Shown here piece by piece: positions 32,855 through 41,649 of a stretch of 64,000 nt of DNA (positions are counted from its first letter, which is position 1; each line of letters starts with the position of its first letter). The notes beneath the pieces are model-generated. The model saw only the letters and a program-made list of their open reading frames with translations, was not told where the DNA came from and made no database searches. Source of the DNA: Deltaproteobacteria bacterium (lineage in GTDB: Bacteria > UBA10199 > JACPAL01 > JAHFST01); the NCBI GenBank assembly GCA_023265625.1, contig JAHFST010000012.1, positions 1 through 64,000 on the forward strand. Direction: 5' to 3'. Both the position numbers and the translations under genes were made by a program.

Positions 32855-33781
32855 TCATGGACCCTGCAAAAAATTATCGGGCCAAACAATGATCCTACGA
32901 CCATCGAAAATCGGATACCCCCGAGCATAGAAAGCTTCTCCCGGTGGTATCACCGCAAAAAGAAACTGCCCCAAATTTTCAAACCCCGGAAGAGCACCAA
33001 CGCCGTCATCTCCCGGCGTCTTTTGATAATGCGTCATCACTCCATTGCCATGATCAGCCATATTCCGGGCGGGGGATCCTGGTGAAAACTTGAATCCTAA
33101 ATCAAGACTGCCCGGCACCACGCAACCGGTCACCTCACTGGTATGGTATAAAAAAGTGGCGGCATCGCTCCACTCATACACGAATTTCATTCCCAATAAT
33201 TCCCTAGCCTTTATCAGATCCATTTCAGAAGATATCTCAAGCAATGCACGGTAAAAAGCCATATCAACGAGCAGATGAAAGTGAAAAGTGTCCATCATGC
33301 ACCCCGTCGGATAGGTATCAACTTTCCCATAACCTCCTTTTTCAATGTACTCGATCGCCTTAGCAACCCTTGGCAACAAAGGAGAATCGGATATGGGCCT
33401 CGCTATTTTAGGCCACGAATAAGGATCAATGACCGGATACGTCGGCTCATCAGAAGGATGAACTTCTTTCTCAGCGTCTTTTGCAGAGACCTTCCAAACG
33501 TGATCAAGAGGACTCAGTCTCCAAGAATCCCGCCATCTTCGTAATCCATCCAACCAATTGGGTTCGGCTATTTTCGGATGAGATGTGAAACCGGCAGCAA
33601 CAAGACCTTCGATAAGCAGATCAAAATAAGCCCTTCCACCCTGGAGATCGACATTTCCCGCCAACCAGGTTGTTTTTCGAGAATTCAACGCATCAATAAA
33701 ATCCCCCCTAGGAACATCCTGAGTAACGCGAGCATGAAATTGGCCCACTGAGTCGAGCAAAGAGGGCCACCTGGCGCGCAA
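32855..33781 (-). CDS. Unrecognised 308-residue protein, N-terminus possibly frameshifted
   Basis: No family is recognised. The protein is rich in Trp, Tyr and Phe (LDGLRRWRDSWRLSPLDHVW, YPTGCMMDTFHFHLLVDMAF) and ends in a beta-rich part (GRRIIVWPDNF). The open frame begins at TTG 33781, directly after a TGA. The promoter-like element, however, predicts a start near ATG 33800, which reads MGSESLIAR in another frame before losing sense. A one-base indel around 33775-33782 would join the two. Either the TTG is used or the gene has a frameshift. It shares the promoter-like element with the other nine genes. Confidence 0.5.
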   Translation of the reverse strand: MRARWPSLLDSVGQFHARVTQDVPRGDFIDALNSRKTTWLAGNVDLQGGRAYFDLLIEGLVAAGFTSHPKIAEPNWLDGLRRWRDSWRLSPLDHVWKVSAKDAEKEVHPSDEPTYPVIDPYSWPKIARPISDSPLLPRVAKAIEYIEKGGYGKVDTYPTGCMMDTFHFHLLVDMAFYRALLEISSEMDLIKARELLGMKFVYEWSDAATFLYHTSEVTGCVVPGSLDLGFKFSPGSPARNMADHGNGVMTHYQKTPGDDGVGALPGFENLGQFLFAVIPPGEAFYARGYPIFDGRRIIVWPDNFLQGP

Positions 33782-33809
33782 TCAACGATTCGGATCCCAT
33801 ACGTCTCTA

Positions 33810-33836
33810 ATATCGACTTTTTGGAGGGATTGTTGC
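33810..33836 (-). promoter_or_regulatory. Shared promoter-like element, copy 8 (GCAAC-N16-CGATAT)
   Basis: On the minus strand GCAAC (33836-33832) and CGATAT (33815-33810) are 16 bases apart; ATG 33800 lies nine bases on. Confidence 0.55.
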
Positions 33837-33924
33837 GTGTTCTCGATATAAAAACAGCCTACCAAACAACCGTCCGAAAATCTAAGCATGTATTGACTGG
33901 AGTGGGGACGGGGCTTCTCCTCGC

Positions 33925-34674
33925 CTACAACCCCAACACATCAAACATATCATAAAGCCCGGCCGGCTTGCCGACCACCCACTTGGCGGCGCGGACGGCG
34001 CCGAGGGCGAAGGTGTCGCGCGACTTGGCTTGATGGCGAACCGTCAGGATCTCGCCCGCCCCGGTAAAGGTGGCGATATGATCGCCCACCTCTTCCCCTT
34101 CGCGCAACGACTCACAGGGGATCTCATCCCGCATTTTTCCCAACGCTTCCCCCAAAACCTCCATCATCTTGAGGGCCGTGCCGGAAGGGGCATCTTTTTT
34201 GTGGATGTGATGGGTCTCGGTCACAGCGACAGGAAAATCCTCTCCCAAGATCTTGGCCGCCTCACTGATCAACTTCCACATCACATTGACCCCAAGACTC
34301 ATATTGGGGGCCATCACAATCGGGATCTTCTTACTTAATTTTCTAATTTCTTGCTTCTCCGCCTCTGAATGTCCGGTTGTCCCCACCACCGCGGCCCGTT
34401 TCGCCTGGGCCGCAATCTCCAACACCGGAAGTGTCGCGGCCGCCACGGTAAAATCGATAATCGCATCCCCCTGGGCAATGATCTTGCGGAGATCATCCAC
34501 CACCAGGGCCTGCAAAGGACTGCCACCGGCCAACACCCCGAGGTCCTTTCCAATCGCCGATGAACCCGTGGGTTCTGTACCTCCTACGACCTTCACCTCA
34601 CGGTCCTGACAGGCGTTGGCAACGATCCGACCCCCCATTTTTCCTGCAGCGCCGATGATGATAATTTTTGTCAT
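33925..34674 (-). CDS. dapB: 4-hydroxy-tetrahydrodipicolinate reductase
   Basis: This 249-residue protein begins with the NAD(P) Rossmann motif IIIGAAGKMGGRI and carries the catalytic signature ETHHIHKKDAPSGTALKM, then the C-terminal FALGAVRAAKWVVGKPAGLYDMFDVLGL (in part), as in all DapB proteins. It makes the second specific step of lysine and diaminopimelate synthesis. It lies downstream of dapA but is separated from it by a REP element of 73 bases. Confidence 0.96.
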   Translation of the reverse strand: MTKIIIIGAAGKMGGRIVANACQDREVKVVGGTEPTGSSAIGKDLGVLAGGSPLQALVVDDLRKIIAQGDAIIDFTVAAATLPVLEIAAQAKRAAVVGTTGHSEAEKQEIRKLSKKIPIVMAPNMSLGVNVMWKLISEAAKILGEDFPVAVTETHHIHKKDAPSGTALKMMEVLGEALGKMRDEIPCESLREGEEVGDHIATFTGAGEILTVRHQAKSRDTFALGAVRAAKWVVGKPAGLYDMFDVLGL

Positions 34675-34684
34675 AATTTATCCT

Positions 34685-34757
34685 GTAGGGGCAGACCCAT
34701 GTGTCTGCCCCAATCGTGGCCACCGGGAGGGGGGCGCACACATGGGTGCGCCCCTAC
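34685..34757. repeat. REP palindrome pair between dapA and dapB (copy 6)
   Basis: GTAGGGGCAGAC/GTCTGCCCC is followed by GGGGCGCACACATGGGTGCG and CCCCTAC. It supplies the TAG stop of dapA and fills the dapA-dapB gap, where it may alter transcript stability or dapB expression. Confidence 0.85.
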
Positions 34758-35626
34758 AATAACCCCATTTGCCGCATAATTTTTTCCAACCGTTTTTTAT
34801 TCTCCGTCCCCATCGGACACAACGGCAACCGCATCTCATCCGTACATTTCCCCATCAAGGACAGGGCCGTCTTGACCGGGATCGGGTTGGTCTCATAAAA
34901 CATCGCGTCGTGCAGCGGGAGCAATTCTTCATGGATCTTTTGCGCCGCCGTCTTTTTCCCGGCCGCAAACAGGTCCCACATCCGCGCGAGCTTCCCTGGC
35001 ACCACGTTGGCCGTTACGGAGATCATTCCAACCCCACCCAACTGCAAGATGTCAAAATTCTGGGCGTCTTCTCCGGAAAGGATATCAAACTCACTCCCAG
35101 CCAGTAACGCCACTTCTTTAATTTGCTCCAAATTACCACAGGCCTCTTTAATCCCCACCACATTGGGCAACTGGGCACAGCGCGCCACCGTCTCCGGCAA
35201 CATATTCACCGCCGTGCGTCCCGGGACATTGTAAAGAACGATGGGAAAATGCACCGCCTCGGCCACCGCTTGATAGTGAAGAAAGAGCCCCTCTTGCGGG
35301 GGCTTATTGTAGTAGGGCGTGATCAACAATGCCCCATCCGCCCCAACCGATTCGGCATGCTGGGTCATCCGAATCGCCTCCGAGGTGGAGTTCGATCCAG
35401 TCCCAGCCAACACCTTGACCCGTCGGCGCGCCTGCTGCGTCACCAGCTCAATGACACGATCATGTTCCTCATGCGAGAGTGTGGCGGATTCACCCGTCGT
35501 GCCACAGGGCACCAAGACATCCGTACCTTGCGAGATGTGCCATTCCACCAAATAACTCAGGGCCTGTTCATCAAGCCGCCCGTCTTTAAACGGGGTTACT
35601 AACGCCACCATGGAACCTTTAAACAT
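34754..35626 (-). CDS. dapA: 4-hydroxy-tetrahydrodipicolinate synthase
   Basis: This 290-residue TIM-barrel aldolase condenses pyruvate with aspartate semialdehyde. It shows PCGTTGESATLSHEEH, the Tyr in ALLITPYYNKPPQEGL and the Schiff-base lysine in NVVGIKEACG. The start MFKGSMVALVTPFKDG is canonical. Its ATG overlaps the dapF stop by eight bases, so the two are coupled. Its stop TAG belongs to the REP element, so insertion of the REP probably fixed the present C-terminus (MRQMGLL). Confidence 0.96.
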   Translation of the reverse strand: MFKGSMVALVTPFKDGRLDEQALSYLVEWHISQGTDVLVPCGTTGESATLSHEEHDRVIELVTQQARRRVKVLAGTGSNSTSEAIRMTQHAESVGADGALLITPYYNKPPQEGLFLHYQAVAEAVHFPIVLYNVPGRTAVNMLPETVARCAQLPNVVGIKEACGNLEQIKEVALLAGSEFDILSGEDAQNFDILQLGGVGMISVTANVVPGKLARMWDLFAAGKKTAAQKIHEELLPLHDAMFYETNPIPVKTALSLMGKCTDEMRLPLCPMGTENKKRLEKIMRQMGLL

Positions 35627-36443
35627 CGATCACCCCTTCATAAACCAGAGCCGCCGGACCCGTCATGAGTACATGATTGTTTTCCTGATTCCAATGAATC
35701 TTCAGCACGCCACCCTTGAGCTGCACCGCCACCTGACGCCCCACCAAATGATTGAGATGCGCCGCAACAGCGACCGCACAGGCCCCACTGCCACAGGCCA
35801 AAGTCTCCCCCGCACCGCGCTCCCAAACACGCATCTCCACCGCCGAAGAAGAATGCACCTGCACAAATTCAGCATTCACTCGGTTTGGGAACAACGGGTG
35901 GTGTTCCAACAACGGCCCATACTTCTCAAAGGGGAAATCATCCAGCTCTTCCACAAAGATAACGCAGTGGGGATTGCCCATCGAGAGACAGGTCACACGA
36001 AACTCACGATCCTCCACCCAAAGGGCGTGATTCAGCACCTGACCTGTCAACTTGACCGGGATCTCCTCCGCTTCCAGGCAAGGTTCTCCCATATCGATCT
36101 CCACTTGATCTCCCGACATCAATCGCGCCACCTGAATCCCCTTCAGGGTTTCAATGGTAAACACCTTGTTACGCGACAGCTTTTTGGCGTGAATATAATG
36201 AGCCAAACAACGCAGACCATTCCCGCACATCTCCACTTGGCTGCCGTCTGCATTGAAGATGGCCATTTTAAAATCGGCCCGGCGGGATTTTTCCAGAACC
36301 AGCAATTGGTCGCACCCGATCCCAAAGCGGCGGTCGCACAATTTTTTGGCCATCTTTTTCACCGGTGGCAAACGCCCACGAATCCCATCCAAGAGGACGA
36401 AATCGTTTCCAAGGCCATGCATTTTTGTAAATTTTAGTTTCAT
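35619..36443 (-). CDS. dapF: Diaminopimelate epimerase
   Basis: This 274-residue protein converts LL- to meso-diaminopimelate. The two active-site cysteines lie in EMCGNGLRCLAHY and LACGSGACAVAVAAH. The start MKLKFTKMHGLGNDFVLLDG is canonical. It overlaps lysA upstream by four bases (ATGA) and dapA downstream by eight. Confidence 0.96.
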   Translation of the reverse strand: MKLKFTKMHGLGNDFVLLDGIRGRLPPVKKMAKKLCDRRFGIGCDQLLVLEKSRRADFKMAIFNADGSQVEMCGNGLRCLAHYIHAKKLSRNKVFTIETLKGIQVARLMSGDQVEIDMGEPCLEAEEIPVKLTGQVLNHALWVEDREFRVTCLSMGNPHCVIFVEELDDFPFEKYGPLLEHHPLFPNRVNAEFVQVHSSSAVEMRVWERGAGETLACGSGACAVAVAAHLNHLVGRQVAVQLKGGVLKIHWNQENNHVLMTGPAALVYEGVIDV

Positions 36444-37696
36444 ACCAAAAATTTAGGAACGTGCTCTCCCTTCAACAGGTCTTTCACCTCTTCCCGATGC
36501 CGGATCACAAAGAATTGATCCCCCCGCACCATCACCTCCGCCGGACGCGGCCTGGAATTGTAGTTGGAGGCCATCACAAAACCATAGGCCCCAGCGCTCA
36601 TCACCGCCAAGACATCTCCGGAGGCCACGACAGGAAGCTTGCGGTCTTCGGCAAAAAAATCACCCGATTCGCAGACGGGTCCCACCACATCGACCTTCTG
36701 CTGTCGTTTGACCCCTTTTTTGATGGGCCATATCTGATGAAACGACCCATAGAGCGCCGGGCGAATCAAATCATTCATGGCGCCATCCACAATCACAAAA
36801 TGTTTTTTGCCTTGTTGCTTCTGGTACAGGACCTTCGTCAACAAGATCCCGGCATTGCCCACAATCACACGGCCTGGCTCGAATAGGACTCGACAACCGA
36901 GCGGCAGGAGTTTTTTAGTCAAAGCAGCTCCGTAACGAGCGGGCGCCGGCGGGGTTTCTCGATCATAGGGAATCCCCAGACCACCACCCAAATCCAGATG
37001 CCTGATATTGATACCATTGGCCCGCAACTTTTTAATGAGCTCAAACAACTTATCCACCGCCTCCAAAAACGGCGAGATCTGCGTGATCTGGGAACCAATG
37101 TGACAACTCACCCCCACCAGATCAATCGAGGTCATTTTTTTTCCGGCCTGATAAAGCGCCAAACTCTTGCGAATATCGACCCCAAACTTGCTCTTCTTCA
37201 AGCCGGTGGAAATGTAAGGATGGGTCTTGGGATCAATATTGGGATTCACTCGAATCGAAACAGGGGCCACCACACCCAGTCGCTTAGACACCTCGTTCAA
37301 ACGAAACAGTTCCTCCTCAGACTCCACATTAAACTGCAGGATCTTGGTCCGTAGGGCATACTCCATTTCTTCGTCGCTCTTGCCCACCCCGGAAAAAACA
37401 ATCTTACGCGGATCCGCCCCAGCCGTCAGGGCCCGAAACAATTCTCCACCCGACACGATGTCGATCCCACCGCCCAATTTAACCATGGTCCGAAGGATCG
37501 CCAAATTCGAATTGGCCTTCATCGCGAAACAGACCAAATGAGGCAGGCCCGCTAGGGCCTGGTCAAAGACCTTGAAATGTCGCTCCAACGTCGCGAAACT
37601 ATAAACGTAACAGGGAGTCCCAACTTCTGCGGCAATCTTTGCGAGCGGCACCTCTTCACAAAAAAGCTCATTTTTTTGGTAATGAAAATGATGCAA
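36440..37696 (-). CDS. lysA: Diaminopimelate decarboxylase
   Basis: This 418-residue PLP enzyme makes lysine from meso-diaminopimelate. Present are the PLP lysine in VCFAMKANSNLAIL, HIGSQI, the glycine-rich phosphate loop LDLGGGLGIPY, FEPGRVIVGNAGIL and the catalytic cysteine in GPVCESGDFFA. The TTG start at 37696, reading (M)HHFHYQKNELFCEEVPLAKI, gives the usual N-terminus; GGAG lies seven bases before it. The longer frame to 37750 would run deeper into argH. It overlaps the argH stop by 29 bases. Confidence 0.95.
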   Translation of the reverse strand: MHHFHYQKNELFCEEVPLAKIAAEVGTPCYVYSFATLERHFKVFDQALAGLPHLVCFAMKANSNLAILRTMVKLGGGIDIVSGGELFRALTAGADPRKIVFSGVGKSDEEMEYALRTKILQFNVESEEELFRLNEVSKRLGVVAPVSIRVNPNIDPKTHPYISTGLKKSKFGVDIRKSLALYQAGKKMTSIDLVGVSCHIGSQITQISPFLEAVDKLFELIKKLRANGINIRHLDLGGGLGIPYDRETPPAPARYGAALTKKLLPLGCRVLFEPGRVIVGNAGILLTKVLYQKQQGKKHFVIVDGAMNDLIRPALYGSFHQIWPIKKGVKRQQKVDVVGPVCESGDFFAEDRKLPVVASGDVLAVMSAGAYGFVMASNYNSRPRPAEVMVRGDQFFVIRHREEVKDLLKGEHVPKFLV

Positions 37697-39152
37697 GTCT
37701 CTGCTCCAATCTGGCAATTTCACGCAAGACATTGGGCCGCGCCGTCCCACCCATCACACGCCGTGCCGCCACCGCTTGTTCCGGGGTTAAACGCCGATAA
37801 ACCGCCTCTGTCAGCAACGGCGAAAATTTCTTTAATTCAACCAATGTCAGCTCCGTCAAGCCCTTGCCCTGCTCGAGGGCATAGCGAACCACCTGTCCCA
37901 CAACCTCATGGGCCTGGCGAAAATCACTCCCCTGCTCCACCAACCAATCGGCCAGATCCGTGGCCAGCAACAGGGAATCCGAAACCGCCTGTCGCATCCG
38001 TTCCTGGTTCGGCTTGGCCTGGGCCATCATCGCCGCCATCACCTCCACGCTCTGCAAGACCGTCTCGCACAAATCAAACACCGCTTCCTTATCTTCCTGC
38101 ATATCCTTGTTGTAGGCCAGCGGGAGGGACTTCATCAGGGTCAACAACCCCAGCAAATGCCCATAAACCCGCCCGGTCTTGCCGCGAATCAACTCCGGGA
38201 TATCGGGATTGATCTTCTGCGGCATCATCGAAGAGCCCGTGCAAAAAGACTGCGGCAGTTCCAAAAATCCAAACTCACTGGAAGACCATAAAATTAATTC
38301 CTCCGAAAGTCGCGAGAGGTGCATCATCAGGAGCGAGGCCACCGAGGCCAACTCAATCGCAAAATCGCGATCCGAAACCGCATCGAGACTATTGTGCGAC
38401 ACCTCTCGAAACCCCAGCTCCCGCGCCACCTGTTCCCGGTCCAGGGCAAACGACGTCCCCGCCAGCGCCCCAGAACCCAACGGCAGGACGTTCATCCGCT
38501 CCAAGGCCTGTTCCAAGCGGGATCGATCCCGATCCCACATCTCCACATAAGCCAGCAAATGATGGGAAAAAAGGATCGGCTGGGCTCGCTGTAGATGAGT
38601 GTAACCCGGCATCAACACTTCGGAGTAATCCTTGGCCAGTTTTAAGAAAACTTTTTCCAACCCGACCAACGCCGTCAACAAGGCACGTGTTTGGTCGCGA
38701 CAGTAAAGACGAAAATCGAGGGCCACCTGATCGTTCCGACTCCGCGCCGTATGGAGCTTCCCCCCGACTGAACCAATCTTGGCCATCAGGGCCGCCTCGA
38801 TATTGCGATGCACATCCTCCAACTCCGCCTTGAACTCAAACCGACCGGAGCTGATCTCCCGACCAATCTCCTCTAAGCCTTGCACGATCTGCGTCACCTC
38901 GGACGCCTTCAACACCCCGATCTTCCCCAACATGCGGGCATGGGCCAAACTCCCCTGGATGTCATAACCCGCGAGCTTTTGATCAAAATGAACCGATTGC
39001 CCAAAGGCCAGCGCCCGCGGATCCAGCCCTTCCGCAAATCTCCCGCTCCATTTTTTAGGGGCTTGCGTCGCCCCCTCCACCGGCAAAGCCGGATGGAGCC
39101 TCCCCCTCAACGGCGCTTTGCGCCTGGTTTGCTTCACTGGTCTTTTAGCCAT
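37668..39152 (-). CDS. argH: Argininosuccinate lyase with repeat-derived N-terminal extension
   Basis: This 494-residue protein splits argininosuccinate into arginine and fumarate. The family core starts at KKWSGRFAEGLDPRALAFGQ and contains TARSRNDQVALDFRLY, the catalytic loop CTGSSMMPQKINPD, and GYTHLQRAQP. Ahead of it lie about 33 extra residues (AKRPVKQTRRKAPLRGRLHP...), most of which are the composite repeat 39057-39127 read in antisense. No start codon exists between the repeat and the core, so the extension must be translated from ATG 39152. It leads the lysA-dapF-dapA-dapB run, an arrangement known in other proteobacteria. Confidence 0.94.
   Translation of the reverse strand: MAKRPVKQTRRKAPLRGRLHPALPVEGATQAPKKWSGRFAEGLDPRALAFGQSVHFDQKLAGYDIQGSLAHARMLGKIGVLKASEVTQIVQGLEEIGREISSGRFEFKAELEDVHRNIEAALMAKIGSVGGKLHTARSRNDQVALDFRLYCRDQTRALLTALVGLEKVFLKLAKDYSEVLMPGYTHLQRAQPILFSHHLLAYVEMWDRDRSRLEQALERMNVLPLGSGALAGTSFALDREQVARELGFREVSHNSLDAVSDRDFAIELASVASLLMMHLSRLSEELILWSSSEFGFLELPQSFCTGSSMMPQKINPDIPELIRGKTGRVYGHLLGLLTLMKSLPLAYNKDMQEDKEAVFDLCETVLQSVEVMAAMMAQAKPNQERMRQAVSDSLLLATDLADWLVEQGSDFRQAHEVVGQVVRYALEQGKGLTELTLVELKKFSPLLTEAVYRRLTPEQAVAARRVMGGTARPNVLREIARLEQRLASFSLPKK
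39057..39127 (+). repeat. Composite triple-hairpin repeat, copy B (inside argH)
   Basis: AGGGGCTTGCGTCGCCCC, then CTCCACCGGC/AAA/GCCGGATGGAG, then GGCGC/TTT/GCGCC. The third hairpin differs from copy A in sequence but keeps its pairing. Relative to its host gene it is in the opposite orientation from copy A. Confidence 0.8.
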
Positions 39153-39161
39153 AGGGGCTCG

Positions 39162-39190
39162 TAAGTAGCGGGTCTCCCAGGGCTTGTCAA
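39162..39190 (-). promoter_or_regulatory. Possible promoter of the argH-lysA-dapFAB run
   Basis: On the minus strand TTGACA (39190-39185) is 17 bases from a weak TACTTA (39167-39162), nine bases before ATG 39152. Confidence 0.35.
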
Positions 39191-39223
39191 GATAGGGGGC
39201 ATCTTCGTTCACCTCAAAAATGC

Positions 39224-39252
39224 TTGACAGGAAAGGCGGTTTTGAGGATACT
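39224..39252 (+). promoter_or_regulatory. Sigma-70 promoter of rho
   Basis: TTGACA (39224-39229), a 17-base spacer and GATACT (39247-39252). The expected leader of about 57 bases is the kind of region where Rho autoregulates, but no specific site was identified. Confidence 0.6.
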
Positions 39253-39315
39253 GGAAAAAGCTAACGAAAATTAACCCCGCATTTTGCGAGATTCACACCT
39301 TTAGACTGCTAAATA

Positions 39316-40698
39316 ATGTCAAAGATCCGCAAGAGAGAAACGATTGAGAGGAACGAAATGGCACCTATTCCAGCCCCAGTGGCAAGCGAGACACCCAACA
39401 TTGAAGAAAATAAAACCCCTGCACCCACGAGCCCACCGAACCGCAACATAATGAATTTGAAGAACCTGAAGGAGATGAAGATCAGCGAGCTGGTCGACAT
39501 CTCGAAACAGTTCAGCATTGAAGGGGCGGCCGGGATGCGTCGTCAGGAACTGATCTTTGCCTTGCTCAACGCGCAAAGCGATAAGAATGGGCAAATTTTC
39601 GGTGAAGGAATTTTGGAAATTTTACCGGACGGCTTTGGTTTTCTCCGATCGCCGGACTACAACTACCTCCCAGGCCCGGACGATATCTATGTTTCTCCCT
39701 CGCAAATACGTCGCTTCAACCTGAGGACCGGCGATATCGTGACCGGTCAGATTCGCTCCCCTAAGGAGAGTGAGCGTTACTTTGCCCTGTTGAAGGTGGA
39801 ATCCATCAACATGGAGCACCCGGACGCCGCGCGGGACAAGATCCTGTTTGATAACTTAACGCCACTCTATCCGAACGAACGGCTCCACCTCGAGCATGAT
39901 CCAAAAAATGTCACGACGCGTATCATTGACCTGTTGTCCCCCATTGGCAAGGGACAGCGGGCCTTGATTGTGGCTGCGCCACGCACCGGCAAGACCATGA
40001 TGATGCAGAATATTGCCAACGCAATTTCGGCCAATCATCCCGAGGCAGTTTTGCTGGTGTTGTTAATCGACGAACGCCCGGAAGAAGTGACCGATATGCA
40101 ACGTTCCGTTAAAGGAGAGGTTGTTTCGTCTACTTTTGATGAACCGGCCTCGCGCCATGTGCAAGTGGCCGAAATGGTCATTGAGAAGGCCAAGCGTCTG
40201 GTCGAGCACAAGAAAGATGTCGTCATCCTGCTCGATTCCATCACCCGTCTGGCCCGAGCCTATAACGCGGTCGTTCCTCCCTCCGGAAAAATTCTTTCCG
40301 GCGGTGTCGATTCCAACGCCCTGCACAAGCCTAAGCGCTTCTTTGGGGCGGCCCGTAACATCGAAGAAGGTGGGAGCTTGACCATCATTGCCACGGCCCT
40401 CATTGATACCGGCAGTCGGATGGATGAAGTCATCTTTGAGGAATTCAAGGGGACAGGCAACTGTGAAATTATCCTCGATCGCAAACTGATGGAGAAACGT
40501 ATCTTCCCGTGCATGGATGTGAGCAAATCAGGGACCCGAAAAGAAGAACTTTTGCTCGAACCCGGTACCCTAAACCGAGTGTGGATCCTGCGCAAACTAC
40601 TGTCACCACTCAATGTGATCGATTCAATGGAGTTCCTCACCGACAAAATGGCCGGGAGCAAGACCAATATCGATTTCTTGAATTCGATGAGTCAGTAG
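39316..40698 (+). CDS. rho: Transcription termination factor Rho
   Basis: This 460-residue protein is the hexameric RNA translocase that ends transcription. After a Pro-rich N-terminal extension of about 45 residues comes the Rho_N segment ([20 protein letters not shown]), the RNA-binding cold-shock domain ([20 protein letters not shown]), then Walker [15 protein letters not shown] near residue 220, [15 protein letters not shown] and the Q/R-loop region [20 protein letters not shown]. Internal ATGs at about 39361 and 39451 could be the true start; the latter begins at [10 protein letters not shown], the usual Rho N-terminus. Confidence 0.96.
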   Translation: MSKIRKRETIERNEMAPIPAPVASETPNIEENKTPAPTSPPNRNIMNLKNLKEMKISELVDISKQFSIEGAAGMRRQELIFALLNAQSDKNGQIFGEGILEILPDGFGFLRSPDYNYLPGPDDIYVSPSQIRRFNLRTGDIVTGQIRSPKESERYFALLKVESINMEHPDAARDKILFDNLTPLYPNERLHLEHDPKNVTTRIIDLLSPIGKGQRALIVAAPRTGKTMMMQNIANAISANHPEAVLLVLLIDERPEEVTDMQRSVKGEVVSSTFDEPASRHVQVAEMVIEKAKRLVEHKKDVVILLDSITRLARAYNAVVPPSGKILSGGVDSNALHKPKRFFGAARNIEEGGSLTIIATALIDTGSRMDEVIFEEFKGTGNCEIILDRKLMEKRIFPCMDVSKSGTRKEELLLEPGTLNRVWILRKLLSPLNVIDSMEFLTDKMAGSKTNIDFLNSMSQ

Positions 40699-40700
40699 GA

Positions 40701-41420
40701 TTAATGAGGAAACAGGGCGACGGCGTTGGGGACATTAGTTTCACCGTCGACTTGGATGGTCAAGTTCTTTAATTTAACGGACAACTGCGTCGAACCGCCG
40801 CCATCTAAATTCAAAACATCCGTAGCATAGACCTGCAACAGCTTAGCCCATTCGGTCATCAATAAAGGATTATCCGTGACGGCCAACAAGACCTCGCGGT
40901 CGGGCGTGATCCCAATGGCCGAACGCCGTTCTGGAAGTGATTCCTTCAATTTGGATAAAATGCCGTTGACCACCAACCGTGGCCCCGCCTGAATGGCCAT
41001 CTCCACCGCAGGGTCCGTCGTATTGTAATCACGAGAGGATTGAATAGTAGGTCGACCTCCTGAAATGGAGAAAACTCCCCAGGAAGCCTGTCTCAGGGGA
41101 CTCACGGAATGCCCCTGCTGCACCAAAAGCCCCAGCGACTCAAACTGCCCATTAAAAAAACCTCCATTAATAGCGAGCGCCGCCTCACTGCGCTCGCGAT
41201 AACGCCGGACCGAAAGCGCCGCCTGACTATAGTCCTTGGCCCGCAGGACACTGACACGCCATTTGGCCGGATTCACTTTAAAAAGATGGGCACCCGTTTC
41301 GGTGTTTCGCAGGTAAGAGAACCCAGGAGAAACCTCCCGCCACGCTTCAGAGGCCTCTCCTCGAACAGACTGGCCCCACAACAAGACCCCGAATGCCAAG
41401 AAAAAAACAGTTCGTCGCAT
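40701..41420 (-). CDS. Exported phosphodiester glycosidase (NAGPA domain) family protein
   Basis: This 239-residue protein has a signal peptide (MRRTVFFLAFGVLLWGQSVRG) and a NAGPA-like domain: AALAINGGFFNGQFESLGLL, later AIQAGPRLVVNG, SAIGITPDREVLLAV and VLNLDGGGSTQL. The GGFF and DGGGS motifs define the family, which is found in cell-wall and phosphodiester-hydrolysing proteins. It converges on rho with two bases between the stops. A good sigma-70 promoter (41458-41430) lies directly upstream, with the ATG only about ten bases from the -10. Confidence 0.85.
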   Translation of the reverse strand: MRRTVFFLAFGVLLWGQSVRGEASEAWREVSPGFSYLRNTETGAHLFKVNPAKWRVSVLRAKDYSQAALSVRRYRERSEAALAINGGFFNGQFESLGLLVQQGHSVSPLRQASWGVFSISGGRPTIQSSRDYNTTDPAVEMAIQAGPRLVVNGILSKLKESLPERRSAIGITPDREVLLAVTDNPLLMTEWAKLLQVYATDVLNLDGGGSTQLSVKLKNLTIQVDGETNVPNAVALFPH

Positions 41421-41429
41421 CGTGAGAAG

Positions 41430-41458
41430 ACTTTAGAAGGAGTTGTCCTTTCTGTCAA
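41430..41458 (-). promoter_or_regulatory. Sigma-70 promoter of the NAGPA-domain gene
   Basis: On the minus strand TTGACA (41458-41453), 17 bases, TAAAGT (41435-41430). The leader would be only a few bases long. Confidence 0.5.
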
Positions 41459-41649
41459 TCCTTTGACAGGGAGAGGGTAAAAATATACTCGTTAATGAAC
41501 CATCACCTGATCGTCCACCTTAATCAAATCCATATTTTTCAATAGGATAGTAACTCCTCCATGGCAAAATGACGTTGGTATTCAATTTGCATTATTACCC
41601 GCAGAATAACTGACGAGGACTCAGGCAAATTCTTACAAGGGGAGGCGAC

